Positions 24,109-35,165 of a DNA stretch of 64,000 nt are shown here, piece after piece (the first letter of the stretch is position 1; the number at the start of each line of letters is the position of its first letter). This DNA comes from Schistocephalus solidus. Lineage: Eukaryota > Platyhelminthes > Cestoda > Diphyllobothriidea > Diphyllobothriidae. Below the pieces are notes generated by a model. The model searched no databases and had not been told where the DNA came from. It worked only from the letters and a program-made list of their open reading frames with translations. A program made the translations under genes and the position numbers. Where the stretch lies: contig WEDG01007224.1 of assembly GCA_017591395.1 (NCBI GenBank), positions 30,001 to 94,000 of the forward strand, written 5' to 3'.

Positions 24109-24149
24109 CTTCCACTGATCCAGTCACTGCGGCGTCACAGGGTATATCT

Positions 24150-24562
24150 AAGCATTTTATCAGCCTCCCGATTAACTGATTGTTCACAGTGATGACCGCT
24201 TGCTACGGCCTTCTCCGTCTGCTCGGATCGTAAAACAGGACTTGATTTATCTTCTCAGGGCCGGATGTTTGCAATATCAAGGCGTCTCGCACGTGGCATT
24301 TTGGGTGCAGATGAGAGGTGAACTTTCAAACTTGTACGAACGAGAATATGGGCGTTACCAGTTTCAAAACCGCACATCGATCTAATATAATGAAACCAGC
24401 TGCGGAACCTCGAGGTGACTAGAATTTAGTCGATCTGTCTGGACGGTAATTCCCTATGTACGAATTACCCGTATCCGATACTGCCTCTGATGATGGGTTC
24501 GAGTTGAATTCTGAAACTTCAGACGAATAAAGCTCTTGCGGCAGCGATCACATCTACTTCTT
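24150..24562 (+). mobile_element. Penelope-like element terminus inserted in the RTE-like element
   Basis: The right boundary is sharp: the Penelope tail ACATCTACTTCTTCTC is followed directly by RTE endonuclease sequence on the other strand. The terminal 75 bases carry the hammerhead-like motif and the AATAAAG tail shared with other Penelope ends here. The left boundary is approximate. No coding sequence is retained. Confidence 0.5.
24487..24520 (+). ncRNA. Hammerhead-ribozyme-like motif, Penelope terminus
   Basis: The conserved box CUGAUGA is intact. It is followed by a hairpin with stem GGGUUC/GAAUUC around loop GAGUU, then U and GAAACUUC. In the family the last block is GAAACGUC; here the cleavage triplet reads UUC instead of GUC. 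Established knowledge: Penelope-like elements carry hammerheads with a minimal, palindromic stem III that act as dimers. Activity cannot be judged by eye. Confidence 0.5.
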
Positions 24563-25365
24563 CTCGGTCATATGAACATCGTTTGAATACCAGGTCAGCA
24601 GATGTTTGTTGTGATGCTGGAAGCACGTGTTCCTGACAAACAGTATGTTTTGATTAGCAAAGTTCAACAGTCTCTCACCAATTTGACATCGAGAAGCAAG
24701 TCCAAAACGGCCAACAAAATTACTGTTGGAGTCACCACTTCCAGTCCGGTCTTTCCAGACCCCGGCAACAATCAGCATATTGCGGTGAGGAAGTCTTTCA
24801 ACTAACGCTTGCAACTGCGAGTAAAACATCTCTTTGTCGCGCTTTTCGGCAGCGGAATTCGGTGCATATAAGAAGACGATTGAGATGTTTGGTAAGTGAC
24901 CCTTCAGTCGCACGTAGGTCATCCGTTCATTGACCGGTTCCCAAGCAAGAAGTGCACTGTTCAATTGTTGTGAGAAGGCGATCGTCGCACCACGTCTACC
25001 AGAGGAGACGCGTGGGTACCCTGTGTTACGGGGTGGAGTGTGATTTGGCTCCCGGGATCTTTATTTCCCTGAATTCGGATTTCTGACAGGCAGCAGGCAT
25101 CTACTTTGTACTGGTAAAGGCTACGCGCCGTCAGACTTTGGGTACCCGGATGCAGGAATCTTCGCACATTCCAGCACCCAATAGCAGGGGTCCGATTCCG
25201 ATTGAGTAATCCAGCTCGCATACTAATGTTCTGCACCACTGGACTAGGATTGCAAGGTGCGTCGGTTCCCACGGATGCCGTAGCATAGATCGTAGTACTG
25301 TAATCGGACATAGTTTCATGAACTTTATTGGGAAGTGGGAGTACGGGCGGGTCCCCAACAGCCAC
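24563..25365 (-). pseudogene. RTE-like endonuclease domain
   Basis: Two frames carry it. 25365-24961 has IGCWNVRRFLHPGTQSLTAR and DACCLSEIRIQG, matching the first two blocks of the APE-type nuclease. 24964-24554 has RLKGHLPNISIVFLYAPNSA, LIVAGVWKDRTGSG (the family has GDFN or GDWN here, so the motif is altered to GVWK) and NILFVRNTCFQHHNKHLLTW. The domain nicks target DNA for target-primed reverse transcription. The reading frame changes near 24961, and the end is cut by the Penelope insertion. Confidence 0.75.
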
Positions 25366-25619
25366 TCGGATTGTTTTTTTGAGGTTGACGGTTAACGGCC
25401 ACCATTTCGCGGTGCCATCATCTGGCTCTGCGGCTCTTTATAAGGCTGTTGGCATGCCTGATCTCAGCCCGTCCGCCCCTTAGAAGGACTGTCGGTGCTG
25501 ACCCGAGACAGCTTATTCGCCAGCTAGCCTTCACTGAGGGCCTTTCCACTATCCGCCACCTGTGGACGCGCCGGGTAGCTAGTAGCTAGGCTAGCGGGCA
25601 ACCCATCTTCCTGAAGGCC

Positions 25620-26655
25620 TATTCTATTGACTTTGTTGCTTGCATTCGCAGATGGGCAGGAGCAAACAAGCGTCTGGCTACAACTATCCGCTTGTCTTGT
25701 CTTTTATCAAATTCGGGGTATCCCTTACGTTAAACGTCACCCCACGCGCTTTTGCCAAGTCTGGTTGGCAGTTAACTTTAACTTTTCCTCTGCCGTCCAC
25801 AATGCTCATTCGTCAGCAGGGGACGCTGGTTGGCTCACAACAGATTCAAGGCGCTTGCAGTCAATTTCAATTTGTCCGGAAGTCCACGTGTAGTCGTAAT
25901 CTTCCTCGCACGCATTTTCATTCTGTCAGACGTCTCTTTTCATTTGGAGATTTTCATAACAGTACAAAAGAAACCGTCGCAGATGAGATAAGATTCGCCA
26001 GCCCAAACATTTCGGTGCTAGACTTCCTGTTTTAGGGGACACGACTGTACGTCGTCAACCTGTCTTTGACGTTTAGGAGCGGTTGTTTGGCCACTCCTAC
26101 CGTGCAAGTCTATGGGGGTACTAGGAAGATGTCATCGCTTACAATGGTCGAACTGACAGCATGCAAATACTTGCTTGAGCTATTTGACCATAGCTTAAAA
26201 CTTATGCTATCCAATAGGGCAAAAACGAAATTTATACAATGTGTCAACAACTGAAATGATCCGAAAAGGTTCACCTGAAAATAACGGTGTCGGAAATTTT
26301 TTCCGCAAGTTTTGCTCTTTCGCCAGATCAAACACAGTGCTTCGTAAAGGTAAGTAGTTAGGACGGATGAGTCAGTTGGCTTTGCAGGATTTTCCATCTC
26401 CAGTACAGCTAGTTAACAAAAGCATGAGGTAGGCCTGCCGGCTGCGGTTTAGTCACTGTTGTTGGCATCTCCTTTCACTTGGCCGAGTACCATACTGGTC
26501 CGGGAACCTCGAAAGCAGAGACATTGTGCCAACGACCACATCGTGCCATTCATTTTACTCTTTGTACTTCCTAAGTGTCCCTATGCGACCGACCGCACCC
26601 TCTGTCCCCTATCCCCTCCCCCTCATTCCTTTCTGAGGCACTGGACCACATAGGC
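25620..26655. other. Intergenic, no feature recognised
   Basis: Overlapping ORFs at 25627-26035 show no recognisable domain. Confidence 0.45.
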
Positions 26656-26659
26656 CCAG

Positions 26660-26880
26660 GCAAGGGGGGTAGCGGTTCGACTGTCGCGAGTGATGCGACT
26701 GTGTACCCTTCGGATTGGTGGGCGCAGCACCAGTGACTTGCGGGCGAGACAGAATTTCGCAGCATCAGCTGCAAGTGCTCCTCCCTCACCCACCAGGCTA
26801 CGATGGCAAGTCGACCAGGGTTGGGCGCGCACGCAGTGACTGACAGGCCGTCTACGCGTACTACACACGACCGAGTCCCC
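26660..26880 (+). repeat. Family A repeat, diverged
   Basis: CGGTTCGACTGTCG, CACCAGTGACTTGCGGGCG, CAGCATCAGCTGCAAG and CTCCTCCCTCACCCACC follow the family A order, but with many substitutions. Confidence 0.5.
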
Positions 26881-26884
26881 AAAT

Positions 26885-27750
26885 AGTGTACCCGATTTCC
26901 GCAGAAGAGGGTGGTGGTGGTGTCAGCATTTACTCTTGAAATACTGAACGGTTGAACCGAAATTTTAAGAAGTTATGTTGCGTAGTAAAGCCTCAAGTCA
27001 CACTATTTACAAGCACCCTAACTGGTACCGTACTCCGCGTCCGTCGGCCTTGAGTTTGGCCAGACAGTTTTTGTCGTTAGAACAAAATGCTCAAAGTTCT
27101 TTGTTTCTATATGCTTGCGTCGTCTGCTTCCCAGGACAGCAGAAGTCATGGGTGCAGAGTTAACCGGCTAGCCTTTATCGCCCGAGGGAGGCTGGGAGCA
27201 AGCCACAAGCAGAAGGCTTGTCCAAAGTCTATAGCTGGATGCTCCTGGCTAGTGTTATCCGCAGGGATAGTTTTAGCCGCTCGCTTCAGGGTCAAGTTAC
27301 TCGATAGCCTCAGGAACTCGACGATGAAGCGAGTAATCTTGACGACTAGAACACATGCTGTGTGTTCGAGCGCAAGTGCTGGCGCCTGTCAGACAGGCGA
27401 TAAAGTCTGAGCGCTTCCTATGTGATCGATAGTTTGCTATTTTAGTCTTATCGACTCCAAAGTTATTTTCCATAAACGGAGGGTGCTTTCGTAGAAGAAA
27501 CGAAGGGGAACAAAACACGGATCACGCGTGAGAAGCAGCCATTACACCAAGCCTCACCTCTGGTATGCCTGTCCCTGTCTCGTCACTTCTTACGGGATGA
27601 GAGCAGAAAGGAGGACTGACCAACCAACCCTTACTGTTTAACGTTTCTTGTGCTTACTGGACTGAGAGCTAGGCTGTTGCGTATCTCCATTAACGTGCAC
27701 TAAAGGCGACTTTTATTGCATGAGTTAAGCATGCTTCTCGTCATGACATG
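26885..27750. other. Intergenic, no feature recognised
   Basis: No motif identified in the ORFs at 26975-27410. Confidence 0.45.
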
Positions 27751-27930
27751 GAGCTCAGGACGGTGAGGGAGGAGAGAGTGTGGTAGATGCACTGCAAGTC
27801 TTTTATTACTATGCACTACTCCACGTTCAAGTTACCGTTTCCAGCCCACCCTATCTTGGGGCATACGGTGGACCTTGTCGTCACTCACGACGGTCGAACT
27901 GTCGACAGGTGTTCGCTCGGTGATGGTTGT
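27750..27930 (-). repeat. Family A repeat, partial
   Basis: In reverse orientation: GTGAGGGAGGAGAGAGTG, GGTAGATGCACTGCAAGTC, GCATACGGTGGACCTTGTCG and GACGGTCGAACTGTCG. Confidence 0.7.
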
Positions 27931-28164
27931 TTCCCTATCATCTAAACAGCACTTCTCTCCCAGAAGTAGCGACTATCCTTTTCAAATCTGAAGGATGAAT
28001 TTAACGTGTCCGTTTTTCAGTTCAAAAATAAGCACCTGTGCATTCGAAAGCATTTGCTTACATAAAGACGTTTGGTGCTGATTCACGTGGCGTTTTATTC
28101 CCCGTATCGACCCTTCAAAGGCCACCGGCAAGCACAAGTGATTCGCCTAGTGGACAGTGTGATA

Positions 28165-28430
28165 TCACTTGTATCGACACCGGCACAACCGTTGTGAACA
28201 AGGACGTTCACCGTCCGCCCCAGTGGAGTGATCACGGCACTGCTGACTTGCGCGCGAGGCGGACTTGTACAGCTTCTAATGCAACCGATCTTCCGTCACA
28301 CACACTTTGCTCCAGTTGCGAGATAATTTCCAGACGACCAAAGATGGGCGCGATCGCAGCAGTTGACAGATCTAAGCAGCCCGCTTACGCGTGTAACCCA
28401 CGACCCACTTCCCATTACACATATCCGGTT
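28165..28430 (+). repeat. Family A repeat, diverged
   Basis: GTTCACCGTCCGC, CACTGCTGACTTGCGCGCG and CAGACGACCAAAGATGGGCG keep the family order. A related minus-strand scrap lies at 58060-58200. Confidence 0.5.
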
Positions 28431-28955
28431 TTTGAAAGTGTGGCTCAGATCTCACATGAGTGAGACTACCATAAAGGTTAAATTTAGAAAAACCTGGTGC
28501 AGTCTAACTCTCAGAACTAGGAAGAGCCGAGTTATCTGTAGTGACACAACGGTATGCGTATGTTGAACGCTGAACCTCTCCCATCTACATGTACGTGCAC
28601 ATCAGTGGATGTTTGCTCCTATAAAATCCTGACTGTCCACATCGGCCAATCGTCTTCAAGGATGACTCAAACTTGACCTCGCTGGATGCCCCATGACGAC
28701 CGCACGGTCTCATACACTTGGGACGTCGCAGGCGCGGCGGCTGGACGTGCCCTCGTCCGGCAGCCAACTTCATCCAACCCCTTCCGCGATAGTTATGTAC
28801 AGAATAAACTATCCTCCCAACTGGTGTCCAACTTCTTATCTCTTTCTACGAAACCGGGCCAAAAGGTCGTTGCGGCCAGTCCCCCCCCCCCGCCCCTATC
28901 AATGTAGCCTGCTGAGATAATCTATGAGTTAGCAATCTTCCAATCCAGGACTCTT
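28431..28955. other. Intergenic, no feature recognised
   Basis: Includes a C10 run at about 28881. ORFs unrecognised. Confidence 0.45.
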
Positions 28956-28959
28956 AGCG

Positions 28960-29245
28960 CGCCACATATATATTGTACTGAGGAATATGCCGGTATACCA
29001 TGACGATGCATGGTGGGACATTGAAATATGACCCTCCCCTGCGGTAATACAGGTGGTCTTTCGCAAAATTCACGGGAGAGTAGATATTTACTTGTCATAA
29101 CCCCAACCTTACCACTAAACCTAACAATATGCCTAATCCTAACCTTAAAAATAATCCTACTCTCCATGGAAATTTGTACAATGCCACCGCAATAGAGAGT
29201 GCGGGGTTCCTATTCCCGTGCCTTACCGGATAGACTCCATAGTGT
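28960..29245. repeat. Telomere-word-rich repeat, possibly MITE copy 2
   Basis: Contains degenerate CCTAA/AACCTTA words (AACCCCAACCTTACC, CTAATCCTAACCTTA) and, near its right side, TTCCTATTCCCGTGCCTTAC. That string parallels the right end of the element at 35897-36258 (TTCCCATTCCCGACCATAC). No convincing left terminus was found. Confidence 0.35.
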
Positions 29246-29374
29246 CGGCGGGCGGACAGAATGGGATCCAGTGCGATCCTAACCACATCAGTGAGTGTCA
29301 TGCACTTGTTTGACTCAAATATATATATATATGAGAAGAAGAGGCGATCACGGGAACCATGGTTTTATTGTCCT

Positions 29375-29408
29375 GACGTTTCAAAATCAAACAAGATTTC
29401 ATCGTCGG
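29375..29408 (-). ncRNA. Hammerhead-like motif, left arm
   Basis: On the minus strand: CCGACGA (family CUGANGA, so U4 is changed to C), hairpin AAAUC/GAUUU around UUGUUU, U, then intact GAAACGUC. The downstream AGGAC can pair with ACCU upstream as a three-base stem I. Confidence 0.5.
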
Positions 29409-29794
29409 AGGTAAATATTGTACCGCGTCTCACAGGATTTATAGGTGGTAACATTTCGGCTAGTACGGGATTACTAAGGTTTTTGAATTTGCGTAGAGGA
29501 GGGGCCGGGTTGGGGGTGGAGATCCTCAGTCATCATGCTGCTTGATTAGCATGGTGGTGTTTAATTCTTGGCGATCATCCTTTGCCTGTTCACTGTTCAC
29601 CCAGTCCACCACGGACTCAGTGAACGAGCAAGGATGATCGCCAGAATGAAACACACCATGCATGCAACATGACTGAGGATCTCCACCCCGCAACCCGGCC
29701 CCTCCTCTACGCAAATTCAAAACCTTAGTAATCCCGTACTAACCGAAAAAGTTACCACCATAAATCCCTGTGAGACGCGGTACAATATTTACCT

Positions 29795-29828
29795 CCGACG
29801 ATGAAATCTTGTTTGATTTTGAAACGTC
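29795..29828 (+). ncRNA. Hammerhead-like motif, right arm
   Basis: Mirror copy of the left-arm motif: CCGACGA, AAAUC/GAUUU stem and GAAACGUC identical. Downstream AGACAATAAAAC differs by one base from the left arm (AGGACAATAAAAC). Confidence 0.5.
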
Positions 29829-29866
29829 AGACAATAAAACCATGGTTCCCGTGATCGCTCTCTTCT

Positions 29867-29875
<9 letters not shown>

Positions 29876-29928
<53 letters not shown>
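29876..29928. repeat. AT microsatellite
   Basis: About 50 bases of (AT)n; a shorter run lies at 29321-29333 on the other side of the inverted repeat. Confidence 0.95.
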
Positions 29929-29931
<3 letters not shown>

Positions 29932-29935
29932 ATGC

Positions 29936-30540
29936 ACTGGTTGACCATCAAAGCCTGCCAACGGATGGGCGATTAAGTTGGGCGCGGTGCCTTAGGCTAC
30001 ACAAAGGCCTACAGCACAGTACACGCAATTAAGACAGTATAAATGGCCTTACACGAATTCAGCGCAGCCCAAAAAACGCATGCCTCGACAAAATTTCCTT
30101 ACACAAACGCGCGTCGTCGAAAACGAATGTAAAGAATCCCTCCCCCTTCCCGCGAATATCACTCCAGCGATAGCCCAATATGTGAACGGCACAGGACACG
30201 ACAACATGGCAGATTCCTCTCCTGCCTATCGACTGGAACGGCCACAGCGAATGTCTGGCTGCCAAACACGTTTTCTGTACCGACAAGGGAAAAAAATGAC
30301 ATTAACTTCTTCTGACTTGGCGCGCAGCTGGGTTTTTTTAAACTGCCTCGTCTTCAAGGAAACTCGCGCTGTTTAGTACCTCATCCTACTGTTGATGTGT
30401 CCACTCTGTTATCGTTTCTTCCGAACATCTATATTTTCTTCGAAGATTTAGACAGAGCTTTTGCTTCTTTCTCTTAGGCATATTCTGTCTGTGTTTTCAG
30501 CAGCACAGGTGATTTTTTTCCAATGCGATAACCGCTTGTT
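29936..30540. other. Intergenic, no feature recognised
   Basis: Nothing identified. Confidence 0.45.
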
Positions 30541-31640
30541 TTGTTATCACCGCAAGTGCGCAATCATTTGTGCACTCAGTTTCACGTTTCTTGGACTCAG
30601 AAAAATGCTACGAGGCTAGGCCACTGTCCGAACTACATAAATCAGGTTGTTGCTGAGGGTTCTGAATTAAATAAAAATGTTGAGACAGTCACTTCAGCCT
30701 TATCAACATACTCCAAGTCACACTGCTCAACTTCATGCAGCCATAGGACGACAACTTTTGAGGCTAAAATGAGCACGCTTCAGAAGGTTGTAGAGCAGCG
30801 GGAAGAAGCTGCTTTGATGGAATGATACCAGCTTGTACCTCGTAAGCACTTACTGAAGATCCCGTACACCCGAACGAAGGACCGATAGGAGTTGTGGGCT
30901 ATTCCTGCACAGGGTTCTTACCGTAAACAGTTCTGAAACTCAACAGGTCGTCCTTTAGAGCTGTCCGAGACCAAGGTCTGAGATAAGACTACTGATACTA
31001 AACGAACTCACTGTATAAATAAGGCAGGATGTTACGCCTCATGCTAGTCTGACCGAGAAAAAACTGACAACAGCAACAGGTAACAAACTACATCAACCTA
31101 GAAGACGCAAATGTACTGCAGGATGATCAATTACAAATTCTGAGGGCTAGGGGTAATCCAAGTGCCCCTGCAGTTGCTTCCCTGACCCCAAATTGTCCAA
31201 CACCACCCATGGAACTGCACCTTCGTCCTGGGTGTAAACCCGCTAATGCACTCCAGTACCAGGCCATAGCCAGTTCCCAAGCATCTACGCTAACACATGC
31301 AGTCCTTGAAGTAAGTTACCAGAACTTAAGGAGCTCATGTGAGCTCACACATAATGAGCATCACAGAAAGGGGGCATATACTGTCACGGTAGCTTAAGTA
31401 ATAGGCAGAACCTAGCCACTATGATCTTCAGACTCAGTCCCAAATAGAAGAAGGAGAAGCTGAAACCAACAGAGAGAGAGAGAGAGCATTGCATTTTTTA
31501 AAGAACGAATGGAAAATAGATTGGAGCAAGTGTGAAGCCGGACGAGAGTCACGGGCTCGGCGACGCCAGAGCAGGTGTCCCAGTACCACAGAGGCAGGCG
31601 TCAGAACGCCTTGAACGAGGGCATGTCTAGGGCGGCCCAG
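30541..31640 (+). other. Possible 5' part of a CR1-like LINE
   Basis: The ORF at about 30541-30825 reads NQVVAEGSELNKNVETVTSA and ends EEAALME; it is heptad-like and could be an ORF1-type coiled coil. Later scraps (PEQVSQYHRGRRQNALN near 31590) run into the endonuclease at 31648. The assignment rests on position and composition only. Confidence 0.25.
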
Positions 31641-31647
31641 AAGTTGA

Positions 31648-32178
31648 TTGAAAAGTTTTGATAGTTATGATTGGCAGAGAATCAGACTACTATTGGTAAA
31701 CGCGTGTAAGTACGTGCGAAATGCAGTGTTCAGCAGGCACCCGGAGTGGGGTTTCTGCATTATGAGTCGAATACTGTTTTACTCTTCTTGGTGGCCTTTA
31801 CTTTTACCGAAAGACCGATCAGGTAACCAAGCCCTTGACCTCCTCGCTCTTATCGTTGGTTCACAAAAAAATCGGCCAGATGACATTAGCCAATTCACAT
31901 GCAAAGTTTATGGTAAAAAACTTCCCCGATTACTTTTAAGCCACATTACTAGAACAATGATCGTCGGCAATTTAAATGTGTCGCGTTCTACCTGTGTAAA
32001 TGATTCAGTTACCGGTAACGAGGAGTCTTTTGACTCTACACTTCTTTCTTTCCTCAGGCGACTTTTTCTAACCAACGCAAACACCAAACACCGCTGTGTT
32101 TACACTGGGTCTTCCAGTCAATGCACACTGCTCATAAAAAGCACAAAATTCTATGAAGTTAAAAAAAGGATCCCATAG
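31648..32178 (+). pseudogene. CR1-like LINE endonuclease fragment
   Basis: An open frame of 176 codons. Its C-terminal half reads TRTMIVGNLNVSRSTCVNDS, ESFDSTLLSFLRRLFLTNAN, then LLIKSTKFYEV. This fits the last third of APE-type endonucleases of CR1-like elements, where IVGDFNxPxIDW, FxxxLLxxLxxxFLTQxV and LDLIxTxS are conserved. The catalytic Asp of GDFN is replaced (GNLN). The N-terminal part was not recognised. It stops abruptly where Penelope-type sequence begins. Confidence 0.55.
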
Positions 32179-32199
32179 TCATTCCCTATGTTCTAAATA

Positions 32200-33370
32200 C
32201 GGACTTTTAGAAACGGCGCGCAGATCAAAAGGACTCCAGGGAGTTCCACTATGTACGTTTTATTGACGGAACTGGTCCGATAAAAGCTAGAAAACACAAT
32301 CTTCTTCCAAATTGAGCCGGTCTTTTGGTGCCATTACGCTGACGATACGTTTGCTCTCACCAGGAAAAACACGCTTCAAGACTTCCATTACTTGGCCAAT
32401 GGGCTCTTCCCGGACCTAAAATTAATGAGGGAAGAAGAACAAGAGCAGCAGTCGCCTTTCCAAGATATCCTCATAAGCGAAATCCCAACGATGAAATTGA
32501 GACGACGATTTACAGGAAGATAACGAACACCTATCAACTTCTCTGCTTTCACAGCAAACATTTAGTGGCTCACAAAAGAAGCTGTGGAAAACGCTCTTCA
32601 AACGGATTCAGACTCATTGCAGCAGACCGGAGAAAAAAGGACTCGATGCCCTATATCTACGCTACCAATTTATGCGGAGTGGCTATCCAAAGGCCGATGC
32701 TTACGTGTTCGGCTTCCGAGGGCCCAAATAGAGACACCAACAAGGATATGGCACGCCCTGCTGTAAATCAGAGACGCCTCAGAAGTGATTGAGCGCCTTG
32801 TTTCCGGACTAGGCGTTGGAATTGCACCCCGACCCAAAGCTACCATGCGCAGCAGGGTGATACAAATCAAAGACCGACTAAATTCCAAAGAGCAATATGG
32901 GGTAGTGTATCGCATCCTATGCCCAAACTGTCCTTGTAACTAAACAAGGCAGAGAGAACGCTTAATCGGATCGCGCATATGTGAACATAAGCAGACTGTG
33001 CGACGGGGCAACGAGTTATCGCAAGTTGCTGCCCGGACCTACGAAACGGCCATTAGTGCAGCTTCGCAGCCATCAAGAGAATCGCCCACGCACGAAACAA
33101 GACGAGCCGAGAATTGATTGAAGCCTGGTCCACGGATGAGAACTCAATCAATCGATGGATCGATTTGGCGCCGACGTAGAGAGCCCTGTGCAGTCACCGA
33201 CAGACTTGCGTCATTAATCATTGATTGACGTGCACTCGCTATAACTGACGTTTTTGTTGCTGCTGCTAGCTCGGATAAGGAACTCCTACAAGGGTTCGAG
33301 AGCTCAGAATAATAAGCAAACTGATTCGGTGCTCGACTGGCCTTCTTCTTCACTCAAAATACATGCTCCT
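32200..33370 (+). mobile_element. Penelope-like element: RT end, GIY-YIG nuclease and 3' terminus
   Basis: In order: reverse transcriptase catalytic block HYADDTFAL (32332-32358); NEIETTIYRKITNTYQLLCF and LVAHKRSCGK (about 32480-32590), continuing in other frames as KRIQTHCSRPEKK and LYLRYQFMRSGYPKA; the GIY-YIG part (QYGVVYRILCPNCPC near 32895, CEHKQTVRRGNELSQVAART near 32980); then WIDLAP with RALCSH near the end. A 3' region with the hammerhead remnant follows. Penelope-like elements use GIY-YIG instead of an APE nuclease. At least four frameshifts or stops. Confidence 0.85.
33270..33305 (+). ncRNA. Hammerhead-like motif, heavily decayed
   Basis: Same place relative to the GIY-YIG end as in the other copies. 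The box is CUCGGAUA instead of CUGANGA. The hairpin GAACUC/GGGUUC around CUACAA is complete (six pairs, one G-U). The last block is GAGAGCUC instead of GAAACGUC. The stem survives although the core has decayed. Confidence 0.35.
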
Positions 33371-33429
33371 TAAGTAGGCATTCTAATAGACATTTAATAG
33401 AAGGGCACAGAAGCGCCGCCATCCTGAAG

Positions 33430-33545
33430 TGCCTGAAATATCGTAATATTATTCTCCAAGATTAGAAATATTACAATCCCAAATTTAAGTAATTCTTCCT
33501 AATCTAAAACGCATTTCAGAATTTTGTCTGGCATTTCAAGAGATC
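33430..33545 (+). repeat. Dispersed repeat E, copy 2
   Basis: See the matching AT-rich strings at 16900-17005; this copy ends with TCTGGCATTTCAAGAG. Confidence 0.5.
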
Positions 33546-33599
33546 AGTCAGTGACTTCATAAACTATTCTGAAGGAGAGTGAAGTTGCGTATGCACTAA

Positions 33600-34440
33600 T
33601 GAGATGGCAGTTCGACCGTCGATTTCGACGAGGTCCACCGTATGCTCCACACCAGGTGGTGCAGGGACGGTGACTTGCGCGTGAATTAGTTTTAAGTGAT
33701 AGTAGCCTTGCGCTGCAGCTACCGCATCTCTCCTCCTCCCCACCTGAGCCCGGTGTCAAGACAGAATCAAGAAGACCGGAGTGGGAGGGGCGCGGGTAGC
33801 TGGCGCGGCCGGAGCCGCCCCTGGGCGTACCACACCTGGCTCGGATCCCACGGAGTGGGAGTGCCATAAAGGCCACATTAAGAAGGAGCCATTGCAACCT
33901 GACTCTCAGTAGGCCAGTCAGCCACTCCACATACAAAACACACATTGGGCTGACCACGCGGTCCGAGTTATCCCGTCAGTTGGCAACCTTCCAAGCCACG
34001 GCTTTTAGCGCACCGTGATAGTTTCAAGCGCATCAGATTGTTTATAGTGAGGAAAATACGCTGAGCTCTCGACCTCACTCTCTCCCCACCCCACAATCAG
34101 ACCACTGTCCGAGCCGGTCAGTTGTATGATGCGGAAGCAGGCGCAGCTGCTGAGTGACCTCGTCTACGTGTACTACGTACACGACCTGGCCCAAAACACA
34201 AGCACCAGGATTTCACACAACAGGGGGTTGAACGGCTTACATCTCACATGTGTGTCAGGAGCCATCGCAGCCTGACTCTCAGACCACCAGTCAGCCACTC
34301 CACACAACACACATTGGACTAACTGCGAGGTCTGAGTGTAATTGTCAGTTGGCAACCTTCCAACCGCGGCACACAACGTTACCACACTCTCTTCATCTCC
34401 CCACCTGAGCCGGTCTCCTTGACACAATCAAGACCATTGC
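33600..34440 (+). repeat. Family A repeat, long form with duplicated monomer
   Basis: The first ~230 bases match the short form. Instead of the TTCGGCATTTG half, it continues with GGCTCGGATCCCACGGAGTG, CATTAAGAAGGAGCCATTGC, CACACATTGGGCTGACC and AACCTTCCAAGCC. A second, diverged monomer then starts about 34085, and repeats GGAGCCATCGCAGCCTGACT, CACACATTGGACTAAC and AACCTTCCAACC. The inverted full-length counterpart is 57960-59065. Confidence 0.85.
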
Positions 34441-34790
34441 AACCTGACCTCTCCAAGGGTTATTTACGCATGCAATGGGGTAAGGAGATAGTCATTGCAC
34501 GCATGAGCGCAGTAAGGTTCATCTGGAAAACAGGGTAGTCCGACTGAGCTCCTTTCTTTCTAACGTTGTATTAAGTGCCCCAGTACTTCGTTTGGGTGGA
34601 CTATTTTCGCAGATCCTTTAAGGAAGGTGCCCTACTACTTAAGCTTCCACGAGTTCGTAATAATTTAAAATCTGCAAGCGTCGGCGTCTATGAGGCCCTA
34701 GTTCGACTTCGGTTTTAGGAAGCTTTGCTGATCCCCCACCCCAGCCCTTGATTTACTTTCTCCATAATTTTTACGGTCTTTCAGCTTTTC
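34441..34790. other. Intergenic, no feature recognised
   Basis: Nothing identified. Confidence 0.45.
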
Positions 34791-34794
34791 CAGA

Positions 34795-34900
34795 TGATCT
34801 GGCTAAAACCTTTCGCATCTTGACAGTCGAATCTACCTCAGAACCAGTCATTAAGTCTTGACAAAGCGATCGCGTCTACTTCTTCTCAATTACTTCATGG
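34795..34900 (+). mobile_element. Possible Penelope terminal scrap
   Basis: AAAGCGATCGCGTCTACTTC and TTCTC parallel the tail at 24535-24560 (GGCAGCGATCACATCTACTT, CTTCTC). The upstream motif is not preserved. Confidence 0.35.
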
Positions 34901-35084
34901 GACTCGCAGTTTCGCTTGTATCTTCAGTATCCCCACTAATCTACTGCGAAGCTTCCTGAACACGCCTGGTGAAGGGTTTGTGCTCTAATTATTGCTCACC
35001 CTGTGTCTAAGTTTAAACAGTTTACAACCCCTGGCGTATGTTTACTGGACAAGTCCGACCACGTTGTCTGACTAGATAAAAATG

Positions 35085-35165
35085 AGAGAGCTACACTTTA
35101 TTTTGAAAGTACAATTTCAAAAATTTCAGCAAATTGGTCCTCCATTCACCGTGAAGAATCGTCCT
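35085..35165 (-). mobile_element. CR1-like LINE 3' tail only
   Basis: On the minus strand, TTTGCTGAAATTTTTGAAAT then TGTACTTTCAAAATAAAGTG, followed by TAGCTCTCTCATTT. This is the same tail as at 56350-56400 and 14100-14160. No ORF is retained. Confidence 0.6.

Larger units (their letters stand above)
22560..25610 (-). mobile_element. RTE-like non-LTR retrotransposon, interrupted and frameshifted
   Basis: Reading on the minus strand: a GC-rich 5' leader (about 25610-25370), an apurinic endonuclease domain (25365-24563), a linker, a reverse transcriptase with YADD, and a C-terminal region ending near 22621. The order and spacing fit a single-ORF RTE-like LINE. A plus-strand Penelope terminus (about 24150-24562) splits it between endonuclease and linker. 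Several frameshifts and stops make it inactive. Confidence 0.85.
29318..29935. mobile_element. Large inverted repeat made of two head-to-head Penelope termini
   Basis: The left arm (about 29318-29600) and right arm (about 29610-29878) are near-perfect reverse complements centred near 29605. Both outer ends run into AT microsatellite. Outer arm sequence (GAGAAGAAGAG, GATCACGGGAACCATGG, TTTTATTG) is the Penelope tail, followed inward by the hammerhead-like motif. Inner sequence is shared by both arms but was not recognised as coding. Transcripts would fold into a hairpin of almost 300 bp. Confidence 0.75.
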
